Shown here: positions 52,771-64,000 of the stretch, one piece after another
Position numbering within the stretch: the stretch's first letter is position 1
How the letters are laid out: each line of letters begins with the position of its first letter
Assembly (NCBI RefSeq): GCF_020537505.1
Contig: NZ_JAJBMO010000015.1
Coordinates: forward strand, 24,523-88,522
DNA from: Blautia glucerasea
GTDB lineage: Bacteria > Bacillota > Clostridia > Lachnospirales > Lachnospiraceae
Length of the DNA stretch: 64,000 nt
Direction of reading: 5' to 3'
Notes under the pieces: generated by a model
The model's input: only the letters and a program-made list of their open reading frames with translations
Databases searched by the model: none
Told to the model about the DNA's origin: nothing
Translations under genes and position numbers: made by a program

Positions 52771-53364
52771 ATGGGAAAAATATTTTATATTATGGGAAAA
52801 AGTGCGTCCGGCAAGGATCACATTTATGCCAGGCTTGCAGCACATGAAGAGCTTCATCTGAAAAAGCTGGTTCTCTATACCACCCGCCCCATCCGGGCAG
52901 AGGAAGAGAACGGCAAACAATACTATTTCGTAGATGATAAGAAGCTGGAGGAGTTTCGCAGCCGCGGCAATCTGATTGAGGAAAGAGCTTACCATACGGT
53001 GCATGGAATCTGGACTTACTTTACAGCAGATGACGGTCAGGTGAAGCTGGAAGAATCCGATTATCTGGGAATCGGTACTTTAGAATCTTATGTGAAAATG
53101 AGAGAATACTATGGGAAAGAGGCAGTCTGCCCGGTTTACATTGAGGTGGAGGATGGAGAACGCCTTGCCAGAGCCCTGAAAAGAGAGCGCAGCCAGGAAG
53201 TCCCCCGTTACGAGGAAATGTGTCGGAGATTTCTTGCAGACCAGGAGGATTTTTCCGAAGAAAAAATTGCTGCTTCTGGAATTACAAGAAGGTTTCAGAA
53301 TGTTGATTTAGAGGAATGTGTGGAGAAAATTGCTGAATATATGGCATTGTCCACACATTCGTAA
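52771..53364 (+). CDS. Guanylate kinase-like protein
   Basis: A 197-aa GMP-kinase fold: P-loop IMGKSASGKDHIYAR, YTTRPIRAEEENGKQYYFVD (GMP-binding) and EERAYHTVHGIWTYF. The P-loop ends Lys-Asp where family members have Lys-Ser/Thr, and it is degenerate compared with GPSGVGKST. This may be a paralogue rather than the housekeeping Gmk, which may lie elsewhere. It is 27 bp after the decarboxylase gene and upstream of holB. Confidence 0.82.
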   Translation: MGKIFYIMGKSASGKDHIYARLAAHEELHLKKLVLYTTRPIRAEEENGKQYYFVDDKKLEEFRSRGNLIEERAYHTVHGIWTYFTADDGQVKLEESDYLGIGTLESYVKMREYYGKEAVCPVYIEVEDGERLARALKRERSQEVPRYEEMCRRFLADQEDFSEEKIAASGITRRFQNVDLEECVEKIAEYMALSTHS

Positions 53365-53399
53365 TCATGTTTTCAGAATAAATTAACAAAAAACTATAG

Positions 53400-53558
53400 C
53401 ATGATTTTGTCGTACATGATAGAATTAAGAAAGATGATACTGTTCACGTTGCTTACAACAAACATCTCGTAGAACTTTACCAGTGGACAGTACACAAAAT
53501 AAGCTATGCAGAAGGCTACGGACAGCAGCCTTTGACAATAGCGAAAATGATAGGGTGA
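53400..53558 (+). pseudogene. Open frame without a start, possible gene remnant
   Basis: A 52-codon frame between a TAG and a TGA reads KKDDTVHVAYNKHLVELYQW and then TVHKISYAEGYGQQPLTIAK. The codon pattern looks protein-like but there is no ATG, GTG or TTG at a sensible place. It could be a truncated gene, or chance. Confidence 0.3.
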
Positions 53559-53568
53559 GGTGATTCCG

Positions 53569-54558
53569 ATGTTAGGGTTTAACGACATTATAGGACATGA
53601 AGAGATAATCAGACATTTGAAGAATGCCATACAGACAGAGAAAGTGTCCCATTCGTATATTTTTACAGGTGACCCTGGTTCTGGAAAGAAACTGCTGGCA
53701 GGAACCTATGCTATGACATTGCAGTGCGAAGAAGGCGGAATAGAGCCTTGCGGACATTGTGATTCCTGTAAGAAGGCAATCGGCAAGAATCACCCTGATA
53801 TCATTATGGTAACCCATGAAAAGCCAAATGTGATTACAATTGACGAAATCAGGGAACAGGTTATCAATGATGTAGATATCAAGCCATACTGCAGCCCATA
53901 TAAGATTTATATTGTGGCAAATGCAGAGCTGATGAATCCCCAGGCGCAGAATGCTCTTTTGAAGACGATTGAAGAGCCGCCGGAATATGCAGTTATCATG
54001 CTTCTCACAAGCAATATTGACGCGCTGCTGCCTACTATCCGTTCCAGATGTGTACGTCTGGATCTGAAAGTAGTAGACGATGGTCTGGTGAAGAAATATC
54101 TGATGGAGCATCTTCACGTACCGGATTATCAGGCAGAAATTGACGCTTCCTTTGCGCACGGCAGTATTGGCAGAGCAAGACAGGCCGCAACTTCCCAGGA
54201 GTTTGCAGACATGACCCAGAATGCCCTCCGTATTCTGAAAAATGCAGATGGTATGGAAGTGTACGAGCTTACAGAGGCGATTAAGGAGCTTTCCAATGAC
54301 AAGCAGAACATTAGCGACTATCTGGATCTTTTCCAGTTCTGGTTCCGTGATGTATTGATGTTTAAGGCTACACGGGAAGTTGATAATCTTGTTTTCAAAC
54401 AGGAAATAAATTATATAAGGGAACAGGCAAGCCAGCGTTCCTATGAGAATCTGGAGAAGATTCTGGATGCATTGGAGAAGACCAAGGTACGTCTTCGCGC
54501 CAATGTAAATACAGAACTTGCTCTTGAGCTTCTGTTCCTTACGATCAGGGAGAAATAG
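53569..54558 (+). CDS. holB: DNA polymerase III delta-prime subunit
   Basis: Clamp-loader subunit. The 329 aa include FTGDPGSGKKLLAGTYAMTL (P-loop), a zinc-type CGHCDSCKKA cluster, VITIDEIREQVINDV, ALLKTIEEPPEYAVIMLLT and TIRSRCVRLDL (SRC motif). I use the ATG at 53569 after GAGGTG; a GTG three codons upstream is possible. It is followed 1 bp later by the ricT-like gene, as in Bacillus (holB-yaaT). Confidence 0.94.
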   Translation: MLGFNDIIGHEEIIRHLKNAIQTEKVSHSYIFTGDPGSGKKLLAGTYAMTLQCEEGGIEPCGHCDSCKKAIGKNHPDIIMVTHEKPNVITIDEIREQVINDVDIKPYCSPYKIYIVANAELMNPQAQNALLKTIEEPPEYAVIMLLTSNIDALLPTIRSRCVRLDLKVVDDGLVKKYLMEHLHVPDYQAEIDASFAHGSIGRARQAATSQEFADMTQNALRILKNADGMEVYELTEAIKELSNDKQNISDYLDLFQFWFRDVLMFKATREVDNLVFKQEINYIREQASQRSYENLEKILDALEKTKVRLRANVNTELALELLFLTIREK

Positions 54559-54559
54559 A

Positions 54560-55459
54560 ATGGCAAAAGTAGTAGGCGTAAGATTTCGGAATGTAGGTAA
54601 GATCTATTACTTCAATCCGAAGAACTATAAAGTAAAACCGGGCGATCATGTGATCGTGGAAACCGCCCGTGGTGTGGAATATGGAAAGGTGGTGCTTGCA
54701 CCTAAGGAAGTAGCCGACGATCAGGTAGTACATCCTTTGAAGGAAGTGCTTCGCGTGGCTACCCAGGATGATGACGATAGAGAGACGTATAACAGAGAGC
54801 GTGAGAAGGATGCTTTCAAGATCTGCCAGAAGAAGATTCGCGAGCATGGACTTGAGATGAAGCTGATTGATGCAGAGTATACTTTTGATAATAATAAAGT
54901 GCTGTTTTACTTTACCGCGGACGGCAGGATCGATTTCCGCCAGCTGGTAAAGGATCTGGCATCTATTTTCAAGACAAGGATCGAACTCCGTCAGATCGGC
55001 GTAAGAGATGAGACAAAGATCCTTGGAGGAATTGGTATCTGTGGCAGATGCCTCTGTTGCCATACCTATCTTTCTGAGTTTGCACCAGTATCTATCCGTA
55101 TGGCTAAGGAACAGAATCTTTCTCTGAACCAGACCAAGATTTCCGGTGTATGCGGAAGATTGATGTGCTGTCTGAAGAACGAGCAGGAGACCTACGAGGA
55201 GCTGAACCGCAGACTTCCTGGAATCGGCGATACGGTAACCACTCCAGATGGAATCCAGGGCAATGTACAGAGTGTAAATGTACTTCGACAGCTTGTAAAG
55301 GTAGTAGTAGAGATCGGTGACGAGAAGGAAATCCAGGAATTTCCTGTAGGAGAACTGAAATTCCGTTCTAAGAAAAAGAAAGTCAAGGTTTCCGAGCAGG
55401 AATTAAAGGAACTGCAGGATCTGGAAGATAAAAAGGGAGATTCCAAATTAAATGATTAA
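54560..55459 (+). CDS. ricT: PSP1-domain protein RicT (YaaT)
   Basis: Component of the Ric complex that, in Bacillus, affects RNA processing and sporulation/biofilm control. The 299 aa have the PSP1 opening VGVRFRNVGKIYYFNP, GDHVIVETARGVEYGKVV, and the Cys clusters CGRCLCCHTYL and SGVCGRLMCCLKNE, which are expected to bind Fe-S. Starts 1 bp after holB and overlaps the next gene by 8 bp, so three genes form an operon. Confidence 0.93.
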   Translation: MAKVVGVRFRNVGKIYYFNPKNYKVKPGDHVIVETARGVEYGKVVLAPKEVADDQVVHPLKEVLRVATQDDDDRETYNREREKDAFKICQKKIREHGLEMKLIDAEYTFDNNKVLFYFTADGRIDFRQLVKDLASIFKTRIELRQIGVRDETKILGGIGICGRCLCCHTYLSEFAPVSIRMAKEQNLSLNQTKISGVCGRLMCCLKNEQETYEELNRRLPGIGDTVTTPDGIQGNVQSVNVLRQLVKVVVEIGDEKEIQEFPVGELKFRSKKKKVKVSEQELKELQDLEDKKGDSKLND

Positions 55460-56192
55460 TGATCTTGTGAAGGAGAACGAACGGGTAGATGACCTGCAGA
55501 ATGGATATTACATTATTCAGGATCCCCAGAAATTCTGCTTCGGTATGGACGCTGTTCTTTTATCTGGATTTGCCAGAGTGAAGAAAGGGGAAAAGGTTCT
55601 GGACATGGGAACCGGAACCGGTATTATTCCGGTGCTCCTTGCCTCTAAGACTCCAGGAGAGCATTTTACAGGTCTGGAAATCCAGGAAGAATGTGCCAAG
55701 ATGGCAGGAAGAAGTGTAAAGTACAATAACCTGGAGGACAGGGTCAGTATCAGACAAGGTGATATTAAGGAGGCTGTCAGCATTTTCGGGGCAGCTTCTT
55801 TTCATGTTGTCACATGCAATCCGCCATACATGATCGGGCAGCATGGACTGACCAACCCGCACATGCCAAAGGCCATCGCCAGACATGAGATCCTCTGTAC
55901 ACTGGAGGATGTGGTAAGCCAGGCAGCGAAGATTCTTGGAGACCGAGGACGTTTTTACATGGTGCACAGGCCGTTCAGACTGACAGAAATTATGAATGTT
56001 CTGACGAAATATAAGCTGGAGCCTAAGCGCATGCAGCTTGTTTACCCATACATTGACCGAGAGCCTAATATGGTTCTGATAGAGGCTTTGAAAGGCGGCA
56101 ATTCCCGTATCACAGTGGAAAGACCGCTGATTGTGTACGAGAAGCCAGGAGTTTATACGAAGGATATTTTGGAATTGTATGATATGGTGTGA
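55452..56192 (+). CDS. tRNA1(Val) (adenine37-N6)-methyltransferase-like protein (TrmN6/YabB)
   Basis: A 246-aa SAM methyltransferase. VLDMGTGTGIIPVLLASKTP (motif I) and VVTCNPPYM (motif IV, NPPY) are intact. The C-terminus (RMQLVYPYIDREPNMVLIEA) is typical of the TrmN6 family. It overlaps ricT by 8 bp, matching the Bacillus yaaT-yabA-yabB order. Confidence 0.9.
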   Translation: MINDLVKENERVDDLQNGYYIIQDPQKFCFGMDAVLLSGFARVKKGEKVLDMGTGTGIIPVLLASKTPGEHFTGLEIQEECAKMAGRSVKYNNLEDRVSIRQGDIKEAVSIFGAASFHVVTCNPPYMIGQHGLTNPHMPKAIARHEILCTLEDVVSQAAKILGDRGRFYMVHRPFRLTEIMNVLTKYKLEPKRMQLVYPYIDREPNMVLIEALKGGNSRITVERPLIVYEKPGVYTKDILELYDMV

Positions 56193-56343
56193 ACATGCCA
56201 GATACTGACTATTGAAGAAAAAGGCAAAGGGGTTAGGAGTAGTACATCATGTTTGATTTACGCAGTAAATCAGCGGATTTCTCATATTTTATGAAAATTA
56301 ACAATGTATGCAAAATACAGATGATTGCAGAAGGGAGAAAAAT

Positions 56344-57189
56344 ATGAGTGGTAAATTATATCTATGTGCCACACCAATCGGAAACCTGGAGGATATTACG
56401 CTTCGTGTGCTCCGTGTTCTGAAAGAAGTGGATCTGATCGCTGCGGAAGACACCCGCAACAGCATCAAGCTTCTCAATCATTTTGACATCAAAACGCCCA
56501 TGACCAGCTACCACGAGTACAATAAAGTGGAGAAAGCCTACACTCTCATTGGGAAAATGCAGGCAGGAATGAATGTGGCACTGATCACAGATGCGGGAAC
56601 ACCTGGAATTTCTGATCCAGGGGAAGTATTGGCTGCTATGTGTTACGATGCTGGAATTGAAGTAACTTCACTTCCAGGCCCGGCTGCATGTATCACAGCC
56701 CTTACCCTGTCCGGACTTTCCACTCGCAGATTTGCATTCGAGGCCTTTTTGCCCCAGGATAAAAAAGAGCGGAAAGCCATTCTGGAAGAGCTGAAAAACG
56801 AAACCCGCACCATCATCCTTTATGAGGCACCCCATCACCTGGTTGGTACCCTGCAGGAATTGTACCAGGCTCTTGGAAACCGCAGAATGACACTTTGCCG
56901 CGAGCTTACCAAGAAGCATGAGACTGCATTTCGGACCACGATAGAAGACCTGATCGCTTTTTACAAGGAGCAGAAGCCACTTGGGGAATGTGTCCTGGTA
57001 ATTGAGGGCAGAAGCCGAAAGGAAATGGAGCAGGAGTCACAGGAGTCCTGGAAGGACATTTCCATTGAGGAACATATGACGATTTATGAAAATCAGGGAA
57101 TCCCACGAAAAGAGGCAATGAAGATGGTTGCAAAGGATCGCGGCGTTACCAAAAGAGATATTTACCAGGCGCTTTTGGTGCAAAAATAG
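56344..57189 (+). CDS. rsmI: 16S rRNA (cytidine1402-2'-O)-methyltransferase RsmI
   Basis: Methylates the 2'-OH of C1402 of 16S rRNA. The 281 aa contain LCATPIGNLEDITLRVL, AAEDTRNSIKLLNHF, LITDAGTPGISDPGEV and LPGPAACITALTLSGL, standard for RsmI. GAAGGGAG precedes the ATG at 56344. It ends the holB-region cluster and is followed by a terminator. Confidence 0.96.
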   Translation: MSGKLYLCATPIGNLEDITLRVLRVLKEVDLIAAEDTRNSIKLLNHFDIKTPMTSYHEYNKVEKAYTLIGKMQAGMNVALITDAGTPGISDPGEVLAAMCYDAGIEVTSLPGPAACITALTLSGLSTRRFAFEAFLPQDKKERKAILEELKNETRTIILYEAPHHLVGTLQELYQALGNRRMTLCRELTKKHETAFRTTIEDLIAFYKEQKPLGECVLVIEGRSRKEMEQESQESWKDISIEEHMTIYENQGIPRKEAMKMVAKDRGVTKRDIYQALLVQK

Positions 57190-57247
57190 AGAAGAAACTG
57201 TTCTGGCAGGTGTTATTCCTGACAAGCAGACATATAGGGTGGGATAA

Positions 57248-57291
57248 GGCGTATTTTTGACGGATATTCGTTGAAAATACGCCGTTTTTTT
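57248..57291 (+). terminator. Terminator after rsmI
   Basis: GGCGTATTTTT pairs with GAAAATACGCC, followed by a run of T. Confidence 0.88.
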
Positions 57292-57314
57292 TACATCTGG
57301 AAATGGCTTTTAAC

Positions 57315-57343
57315 TGGCAAAAACGGGGATTTTGTGCTATAAT
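57315..57343 (+). promoter_or_regulatory. gyrBA promoter (extended -10)
   Basis: TGGCAA, 17 bp, TATAAT with a TGC just before it. Starts transcription about 100 bp upstream of gyrB. Confidence 0.75.
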
Positions 57344-57420
57344 AAATTTGTATTTTTATGCGCAAAAACAGGAACAAGATCCGACAGCAGAAAAGAGCCG
57401 TAAGTTCCTGTGAGTTTTAA

Positions 57421-59367
<1,947 letters not shown>

Positions 59368-59382
59368 GGGAGATAGAACAAT

Positions 59383-61935
59383 ATGGATGACAAGATTTTT
59401 GACCAGGTCCATGAGGTGGATCTGGAGAAAACCATGAAAGAATCTTACATCGAATATGCCATGAGCGTTATTGCCTCAAGAGCACTTCCAGATGTAAGAG
59501 ATGGTTTGAAACCGGTACAGCGAAGAGTGCTGTACTCTATGATCGAATTGAACAACGGTCCGGATAAGCCACATCGTAAATGTGCCCGTATCGTTGGTGA
59601 TACCATGGGTAAATATCATCCTCATGGTGACAGCTCTATTTATGGAGCACTTGTAAATATGGCACAGGACTGGTCTTTCCGCTATCCGCTTGTTGACGGA
59701 CATGGAAACTTCGGTTCTGTGGACGGCGACGGCGCAGCTGCAATGCGATACACAGAGGCCCGCCTGAGCAAAATCTCCATGGAGATGCTTGCCGACATCA
59801 ACAAAGATACTGTAGACTTCCAGCCGAACTTTGATGAGACGGAAAGAGAGCCGAAGGTGCTTCCTTCCCGTTTCCCGAACCTTCTGGTAAATGGTACTAC
59901 AGGTATCGCCGTAGGTATGGCTACCAACATTCCACCTCACAACCTTCGTGAGGTTATTAATGCTGTTGTAAAAATCATTGACAATACCATCGGGGAGCAG
60001 CGCGAGACAACCATTGAGGAGCTTCTTGATGTTGTAAAAGGCCCGGATTTCCCTACAGGAGCTACGATTCTTGGAAGAAGGGGAATTGAGGAGGCATACC
60101 GCACAGGCCGCGGTAAGATCCGTGTACGTGCAGTTTCCAATATTGAGACCTTACCAAATGGAAAATCCCGTATTATCGTTACCGAGCTTCCATACCTGGT
60201 AAATAAAGCACGTCTGATCGAGAAGATCGCAGAGCTTGTCCGTGACAAAAAGATTGATGGAATCACAGACCTGAACGATCATTCCAGCCGTGAGGGAATG
60301 CGCATCTGTATTGATCTGCGTAAAGATGCCAATGCAAATGTTGTGCTGAATCAGCTGTACAAGCATACCCAGCTGCAGGATACTTTTGGCGTGATCATGC
60401 TTTGCGTAGTACCGCAGGGTGACAGTCTGGTTCCAAAGGTACTGAATCTGAAGGAACTTCTGGAGCATTACCTGGCTCATCAGGAAGATGTTGTTACCAG
60501 AAGAACCAAATATGATCTGAATAAAGCACAGGAACGTGCTCACATTTTGGAAGGTCTGTTAAAGGCCCTGGATAACATCGATGAGGTTATCCGGATCATT
60601 CGTGCTGCCCGCAATGTTCAGATTGCGAAGCAGGAATTGATGGAAAGATTTGAGCTGACAGATGTGCAGGCTCAGGCCATTGTAGATATGCGTCTGAGAG
60701 CTCTCACCGGTTTGGAAAGAGAGAAGCTGGAAGCTGAATATGCAGAATTGGAGGAGAAAATCCGCAAATTCCTGGCAATTCTTGCAGACAGAAATCTTCT
60801 TCTTCGTGTTGTAAAAGAAGAGATTCTTGCAATTGCTGACAAATATGGTGATGAGAGAAGAACTGCTATTGGATATGACGTATATGATCTTTCCACAGAA
60901 GATCTGATTCCAAGGGAAAATACGGTCATCACTATGACAAAGCTTGGCTATATCAAGAGAATGACAGTAGATAATTTCCGCAGCCAGAATAGGGGCGGAC
61001 GTGGAATCAAGGGAATGCAGACCATTGATGATGATTACATCGAAGAACTGCTTATGACCACTACCCACCATTATCTGATGTTCTTTACCAATACAGGACG
61101 TGTATACAGGCTGAAAGCATACGAGATCCCAGAAGCAGGAAGAACTGCACGAGGTACAGCAATCGTGAACCTTCTGCAGCTTATGCCAGGGGAGCGTATC
61201 ACAGCTGTTATTCCTATGCGTAAATTCGAAAAAGGTAAATATCTGGTTATGGCAACAAAGAACGGCCTTGTGAAGAAGACACCGATGGAAGAATACACCA
61301 ACGTACGTAAGACTGGTCTTGTGGCAATCACACTTCGCGATGACGATGAGCTGATCGAAGTAAAAGCTACAGATGATACCAAGGATATTATGCTGGTAAC
61401 CAAAGACGGTATGTGCATCCGCTTCAAGGAAACTGATGTAAGAAGTACGGGAAGAAGCTCAATGGGTGTACGTGGTATGAATCTTGATCCGGGTGATGAA
61501 GTGGTAGCAATGCAGCTGAACTCTCAGGGAGATTATCTGCTTGTAGTATCTGAGAATGGTATGGGTAAACGTACTGCCATGAGTGAGTTTACCTGCCAGA
61601 ACCGTGGCGGTAAAGGCGTGAAGTGCTACAAGATCACAGAGAAGACCGGCAATGTAATTGGCGCTAAGGCTGTGAATGAAGAAAACGAGATCATGATGAT
61701 CACCACAGAGGGAATCATCATTCGTATTACCTGTGCAGGAATTTCCATTCTTGGAAGAATTACCTCCGGAGTGAAGCTGATCAATCTGGATGAAGGTGTT
61801 ACTGTGGCAAGTGTTGCCAAAGTGCGTGAAAAGGTAGATGAAAATCCCGCAGAAGGCAGCAGTGAGGAAACAACTGAAGAAGCAGAAGAGGTTTTTGCAG
61901 AAGAAGACTCACTGGGTACAGATGAAAAAGAATAA
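59383..61935 (+). CDS. gyrA: DNA gyrase subunit A
   Basis: DNA-cleaving subunit. The 850 aa show the N-terminal [20 protein letters not shown], the catalytic Tyr in [11 protein letters not shown], the quinolone-resistance region [20 protein letters not shown] (Ser at position 83, Gly at the position of E. coli Asp87), the coiled coil, and a C-terminal beta-pinwheel with the GyrA-box [11 protein letters not shown]. The tail is acidic ([11 protein letters not shown]). The gene is 15 bp after gyrB with GGGAG upstream. Confidence 0.98.
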   Translation: MDDKIFDQVHEVDLEKTMKESYIEYAMSVIASRALPDVRDGLKPVQRRVLYSMIELNNGPDKPHRKCARIVGDTMGKYHPHGDSSIYGALVNMAQDWSFRYPLVDGHGNFGSVDGDGAAAMRYTEARLSKISMEMLADINKDTVDFQPNFDETEREPKVLPSRFPNLLVNGTTGIAVGMATNIPPHNLREVINAVVKIIDNTIGEQRETTIEELLDVVKGPDFPTGATILGRRGIEEAYRTGRGKIRVRAVSNIETLPNGKSRIIVTELPYLVNKARLIEKIAELVRDKKIDGITDLNDHSSREGMRICIDLRKDANANVVLNQLYKHTQLQDTFGVIMLCVVPQGDSLVPKVLNLKELLEHYLAHQEDVVTRRTKYDLNKAQERAHILEGLLKALDNIDEVIRIIRAARNVQIAKQELMERFELTDVQAQAIVDMRLRALTGLEREKLEAEYAELEEKIRKFLAILADRNLLLRVVKEEILAIADKYGDERRTAIGYDVYDLSTEDLIPRENTVITMTKLGYIKRMTVDNFRSQNRGGRGIKGMQTIDDDYIEELLMTTTHHYLMFFTNTGRVYRLKAYEIPEAGRTARGTAIVNLLQLMPGERITAVIPMRKFEKGKYLVMATKNGLVKKTPMEEYTNVRKTGLVAITLRDDDELIEVKATDDTKDIMLVTKDGMCIRFKETDVRSTGRSSMGVRGMNLDPGDEVVAMQLNSQGDYLLVVSENGMGKRTAMSEFTCQNRGGKGVKCYKITEKTGNVIGAKAVNEENEIMMITTEGIIIRITCAGISILGRITSGVKLINLDEGVTVASVAKVREKVDENPAEGSSEETTEEAEEVFAEEDSLGTDEKE

Positions 61936-61952
61936 AAGGAATCTGTAAAGAG

Positions 61953-62516
61953 ATGGAAAAGAAAAAAAGAATATGGATCCTGGGCATTGCACTGGCACTT
62001 GTGCTGGTGATGTCCGGATGCGGTGTAAATCATAAGTCTCCAGAGGGAGTAGTGGAAGCTCTCATAAAAAATTATGTGAGCGGAAACGAGAAAAAGGTAA
62101 AACAGTGTTATTCCCAGAATGATAATAAGGACACCAATGAGCTTCTTCAGAGCGAAATTGACGCTACCTTAAAGTATTTTGAAGCTCATAAGCCAACCAA
62201 GGTAAAGATTGAAGAAAGCGATAAGCTTTCCGAAAATGGAAATTATACTTATGTATACATTACCTATAACCTGGTATTGGAAAATGAACAGGAATATCCT
62301 TGCGTTGGAACCTATATGGTGGAGAAAAAAGATAATAAATACTATGTAATGCCGCCATCTGATATTACAGATGAACTGAGAGATCAGGCGGCCGCAGATT
62401 ATGCCAAGTTTATGACTACAGATACTTACAAAAGTTATACAAAGGCATACAATGTATTTATGAAAAAGAATCCGGGATATGAAGAAAAAATTGCGAATAA
62501 GCTGAACGCAGAGTAA
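61953..62516 (+). CDS. Small lipoprotein (DUF4878-like)
   Basis: A 187-aa lipoprotein: basic start, hydrophobic helix, lipobox LVMSGCG (Cys about 23). The mature part resembles the lumazine-binding-like/DUF4878 fold (SPEGVVEALIKNYVSGNEKK, NGNYTYVYITYNLVLENEQE), though that assignment is tentative. It follows gyrA by 17 bp and a terminator ends it. Confidence 0.75.
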   Translation: MEKKKRIWILGIALALVLVMSGCGVNHKSPEGVVEALIKNYVSGNEKKVKQCYSQNDNKDTNELLQSEIDATLKYFEAHKPTKVKIEESDKLSENGNYTYVYITYNLVLENEQEYPCVGTYMVEKKDNKYYVMPPSDITDELRDQAAADYAKFMTTDTYKSYTKAYNVFMKKNPGYEEKIANKLNAE

Positions 62517-62524
62517 AAGAGGAG

Positions 62525-62563
62525 GCTGCTGCAGGATAGTTGAATCTTGCAGCGGCCTTTTGC
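62525..62563 (+). terminator. Terminator after the lipoprotein gene
   Basis: GGCTGCTGCAGGAT pairs with ATCTTGCAGCGGCC, then TTTTG. Confidence 0.75.
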
Positions 62564-62637
62564 CATATTGAGGACTCATATATGGTAATGTCGCTGATAG
62601 GCGACATGTCCGTTTTAGAAGTAAAGGGGGCTTGAAG

Positions 62638-63351
62638 ATGAAAAGAATTATCGTAATGGTATTAAAGAATATTTTGTTTATTCCATATTACTGGATTATG
62701 TTGAACTGGTATGCTGCACATGTGGATAAATACACGGAAGAACAACGCTACGCCATGTTGAAAAAAATTGATCATGCAGCCAATCGAGGAGGAAATCTCC
62801 ATATAGATGCCTATGGAGTGGAAAATATACCTTCGAAAAATGGATTTATGTTTTATCCCAATCATCAGGGGTTGTATGATGTTTTGGCCATAATGGAAGT
62901 GTGTCCGGTACCTTTTTCTGTAGTAGCGAAGAAAGAAGTTGGAAATGTTCCATTTTTAAAACAGGTTTTTGCGTGCATGAAGGCATTTCTTATTGATAGA
63001 GAAGATATCAAACAGTCTATGCAGGTGATCATCAATGTGACCAAGGAAGTAAAGGCTGGAAGAAACTATCTTATTTTTGCTGAGGGAACCAGAAGCAAAA
63101 ATGGAAATCATCCGCAGGAATTTAAGGGCGGAAGTTTTAAAGCGGCTATGAAAGCGAAATGCCCGATCGTACCTGTTGCATTAATCGATTCTTATAAAGC
63201 ATTTGATACTGGCTCAGCGAAGATGCTGGATGTTCAGGTACATTTCTTAGAACCAATGGAATACGAAGAATATAAAGATATGAAATCAACTGAGATTGCA
63301 GAAGAGGTAAAACGCAGAATTGAAGAGACAATTCAGGCAAATGAAAAATAA
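62638..63351 (+). CDS. plsC: 1-acyl-sn-glycerol-3-phosphate acyltransferase (PlsC family)
   Basis: Membrane-associated acyltransferase of phospholipid synthesis. The 237 aa have an N-terminal hydrophobic helix (about 5-25) and the four family motifs: NHQGLYD (HX4D), LIDREDI, FAEGTRSKNG and PIVPVALIDS. The ATG at 62638 follows GGGGG; a TTG two codons upstream overlaps that site. AGPAT activity is the best guess; other LPLAT enzymes look alike. Confidence 0.88.
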   Translation: MKRIIVMVLKNILFIPYYWIMLNWYAAHVDKYTEEQRYAMLKKIDHAANRGGNLHIDAYGVENIPSKNGFMFYPNHQGLYDVLAIMEVCPVPFSVVAKKEVGNVPFLKQVFACMKAFLIDREDIKQSMQVIINVTKEVKAGRNYLIFAEGTRSKNGNHPQEFKGGSFKAAMKAKCPIVPVALIDSYKAFDTGSAKMLDVQVHFLEPMEYEEYKDMKSTEIAEEVKRRIEETIQANEK

Positions 63352-63428
63352 TGAAAGGCCCTCCTGTCAGCCTAAAAAAGCACACTGAATAAAATTGGTG
63401 AAAAAATAAAAAAAATAGAAAAAAGCTG

Positions 63429-63457
63429 TTGACAAGAAGTAACCTTTTAAGTATAAT
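63429..63457 (+). promoter_or_regulatory. Promoter upstream of tRNA-Ser
   Basis: TTGACA, 17 bp, TATAAT: a near-consensus promoter 65 bp upstream of the tRNA gene. Confidence 0.85.
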
Positions 63458-63521
63458 AACAAATGCGCTATGAAAAACGCGCAACTCCACAATTTAACAT
63501 TGGTTAAGTAGTTCGGAGACT

Positions 63522-63609
63522 GGAGAAGTACTCAAGAGGCCGAAGAGGTGCCCCTGCTAAGGGTATAGGTCGCTAACGCGGCGCGAGGGTTCAAATCCCT
63601 CCTTCTCCG
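63522..63609 (+). tRNA. tRNA-Ser (anticodon GCU)
   Basis: Acceptor GGAGAAG pairs with CTTCTCC, discriminator G as in serine tRNAs. The anticodon loop reads CTGCTAA (GCU, reading AGC/AGU codons). There is a long variable arm (GGTCGCTAACGCGGCGC region) and a T arm with GGTTCAAATCC. CCA is not encoded. Confidence 0.95.
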
Positions 63610-63659
63610 TTTTTGATTTTTTAAGATTTTAGAAAATCTAAAAAAATTAAAAAAAGTAG

Positions 63660-63688
63660 TTGACAAAGCTTCCTACTTGTGATAGAGT
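63660..63688 (+). promoter_or_regulatory. rRNA operon promoter P1
   Basis: TTGACA, 17 bp, TAGAGT. First of two tandem promoters before the 16S gene. Confidence 0.8.
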
Positions 63689-63752
63689 AGACGAGTCGTC
63701 AACAAAGATAAAAAACTTCATCAAAAAGTTTTGAAAAAACTTAAAAAAGTTC

Positions 63753-63781
63753 TTGACAAACGAAAAAAGATGAGGTAAAAT
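63753..63781 (+). promoter_or_regulatory. rRNA operon promoter P2
   Basis: TTGACA, 17 bp, TAAAAT. Second tandem promoter, 93 bp downstream of P1. Confidence 0.85.
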
Positions 63782-63950
63782 AAACAAGCTGTCGCGAAGA
63801 GCTGACAGTGAACAACCTTGATAACTAAACAGTGAAACACATACGATTCTCGAAAATTTCTTTATACAATTCATTTTCGAATGAAACTTTTAAAACAGTA
63901 ATGACGAGAGATAACTAAGCTAGTTGGTTGTCTTGAGTGAATCAAACATT

Positions 63951-64000
<50 letters not shown>

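Overview
The window is about 64 kb of chromosome around the replication origin of a low-GC Firmicute. Gene order (parB-parA ... rsmG-mnmG-mnmE-jag-yidC-yidD-rnpA-rpmH / oriC / dnaA-dnaN-yaaA-recF ... gyrB-gyrA), the DUF3881 and DUF4446 genes beside serS and parAB, and a CBS-domain family II pyrophosphatase point to the Lachnospiraceae. Blautia or a close relative is my guess from memory of gene order, not from a search.

Layout. The left arm (1-26.7 kb) is read almost entirely leftward, away from oriC: a DHH phosphoesterase, a sugar-binding lipoprotein plus GGDEF sensor pair, DUF3881, serS, DUF4446, parB, parA, a four-gene Gld-type ABC exporter operon, and the rsmG-mnmG-mnmE / jag-yidC-yidD-rnpA-rpmH block. 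A rightward island at 10.2-12.7 kb interrupts it: one intact alpha/beta hydrolase, a decayed PhzF gene and a frameshifted secreted protein. oriC lies between rpmH and dnaA, with about ten DnaA boxes and four more between dnaA and dnaN. The right arm (27.7-64 kb) is entirely rightward: dnaA, dnaN, yaaA, recF, a large TPR/P-loop protein, rsmA, a three-gene accessory cassette (unknown protein, ClpP-like protease, orphan VirD4/TraG-like ATPase), an S1-domain protein, CBS-pyrophosphatase, flavin reductase, shikimate kinase, murA, SAM riboswitch-metK, an SH3 lipoprotein, a two-component system, an Orn/Lys/Arg decarboxylase, a guanylate kinase-like gene, holB-ricT-trmN6, rsmI, gyrB-gyrA, a lipoprotein, plsC, tRNA-Ser(GCU), tandem rrn promoters and the first bases of a 16S rRNA gene.

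Segregation and replication are tied together here: ParA/ParB are encoded 18 kb left of dnaA, and four perfect 16-bp parS sites lie between 9.2 and 13.5 kb, two of them inside unrelated coding sequences where both are read as the peptide VSRET. Intergenic spaces hold several families of short palindromic elements, one of them inside oriC.

Least explained parts: (1) the 37.2-40.5 kb cassette, whose leaders carry at least seven copies of a degenerate CGGG(A/T)G...TGAA motif; (2) the TPR / very acidic linker / P-loop protein after recF; (3) a promoter with three TACANNTGTA-like operators in front of an SH3 lipoprotein; (4) the palindromic repeat families and the 18-bp inverted repeat in the dnaA leader. 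No insertion sequence, prophage or CRISPR array was seen. Start codons were chosen by Shine-Dalgarno spacing. All family names rest on motifs recognised by eye; no database was searched.
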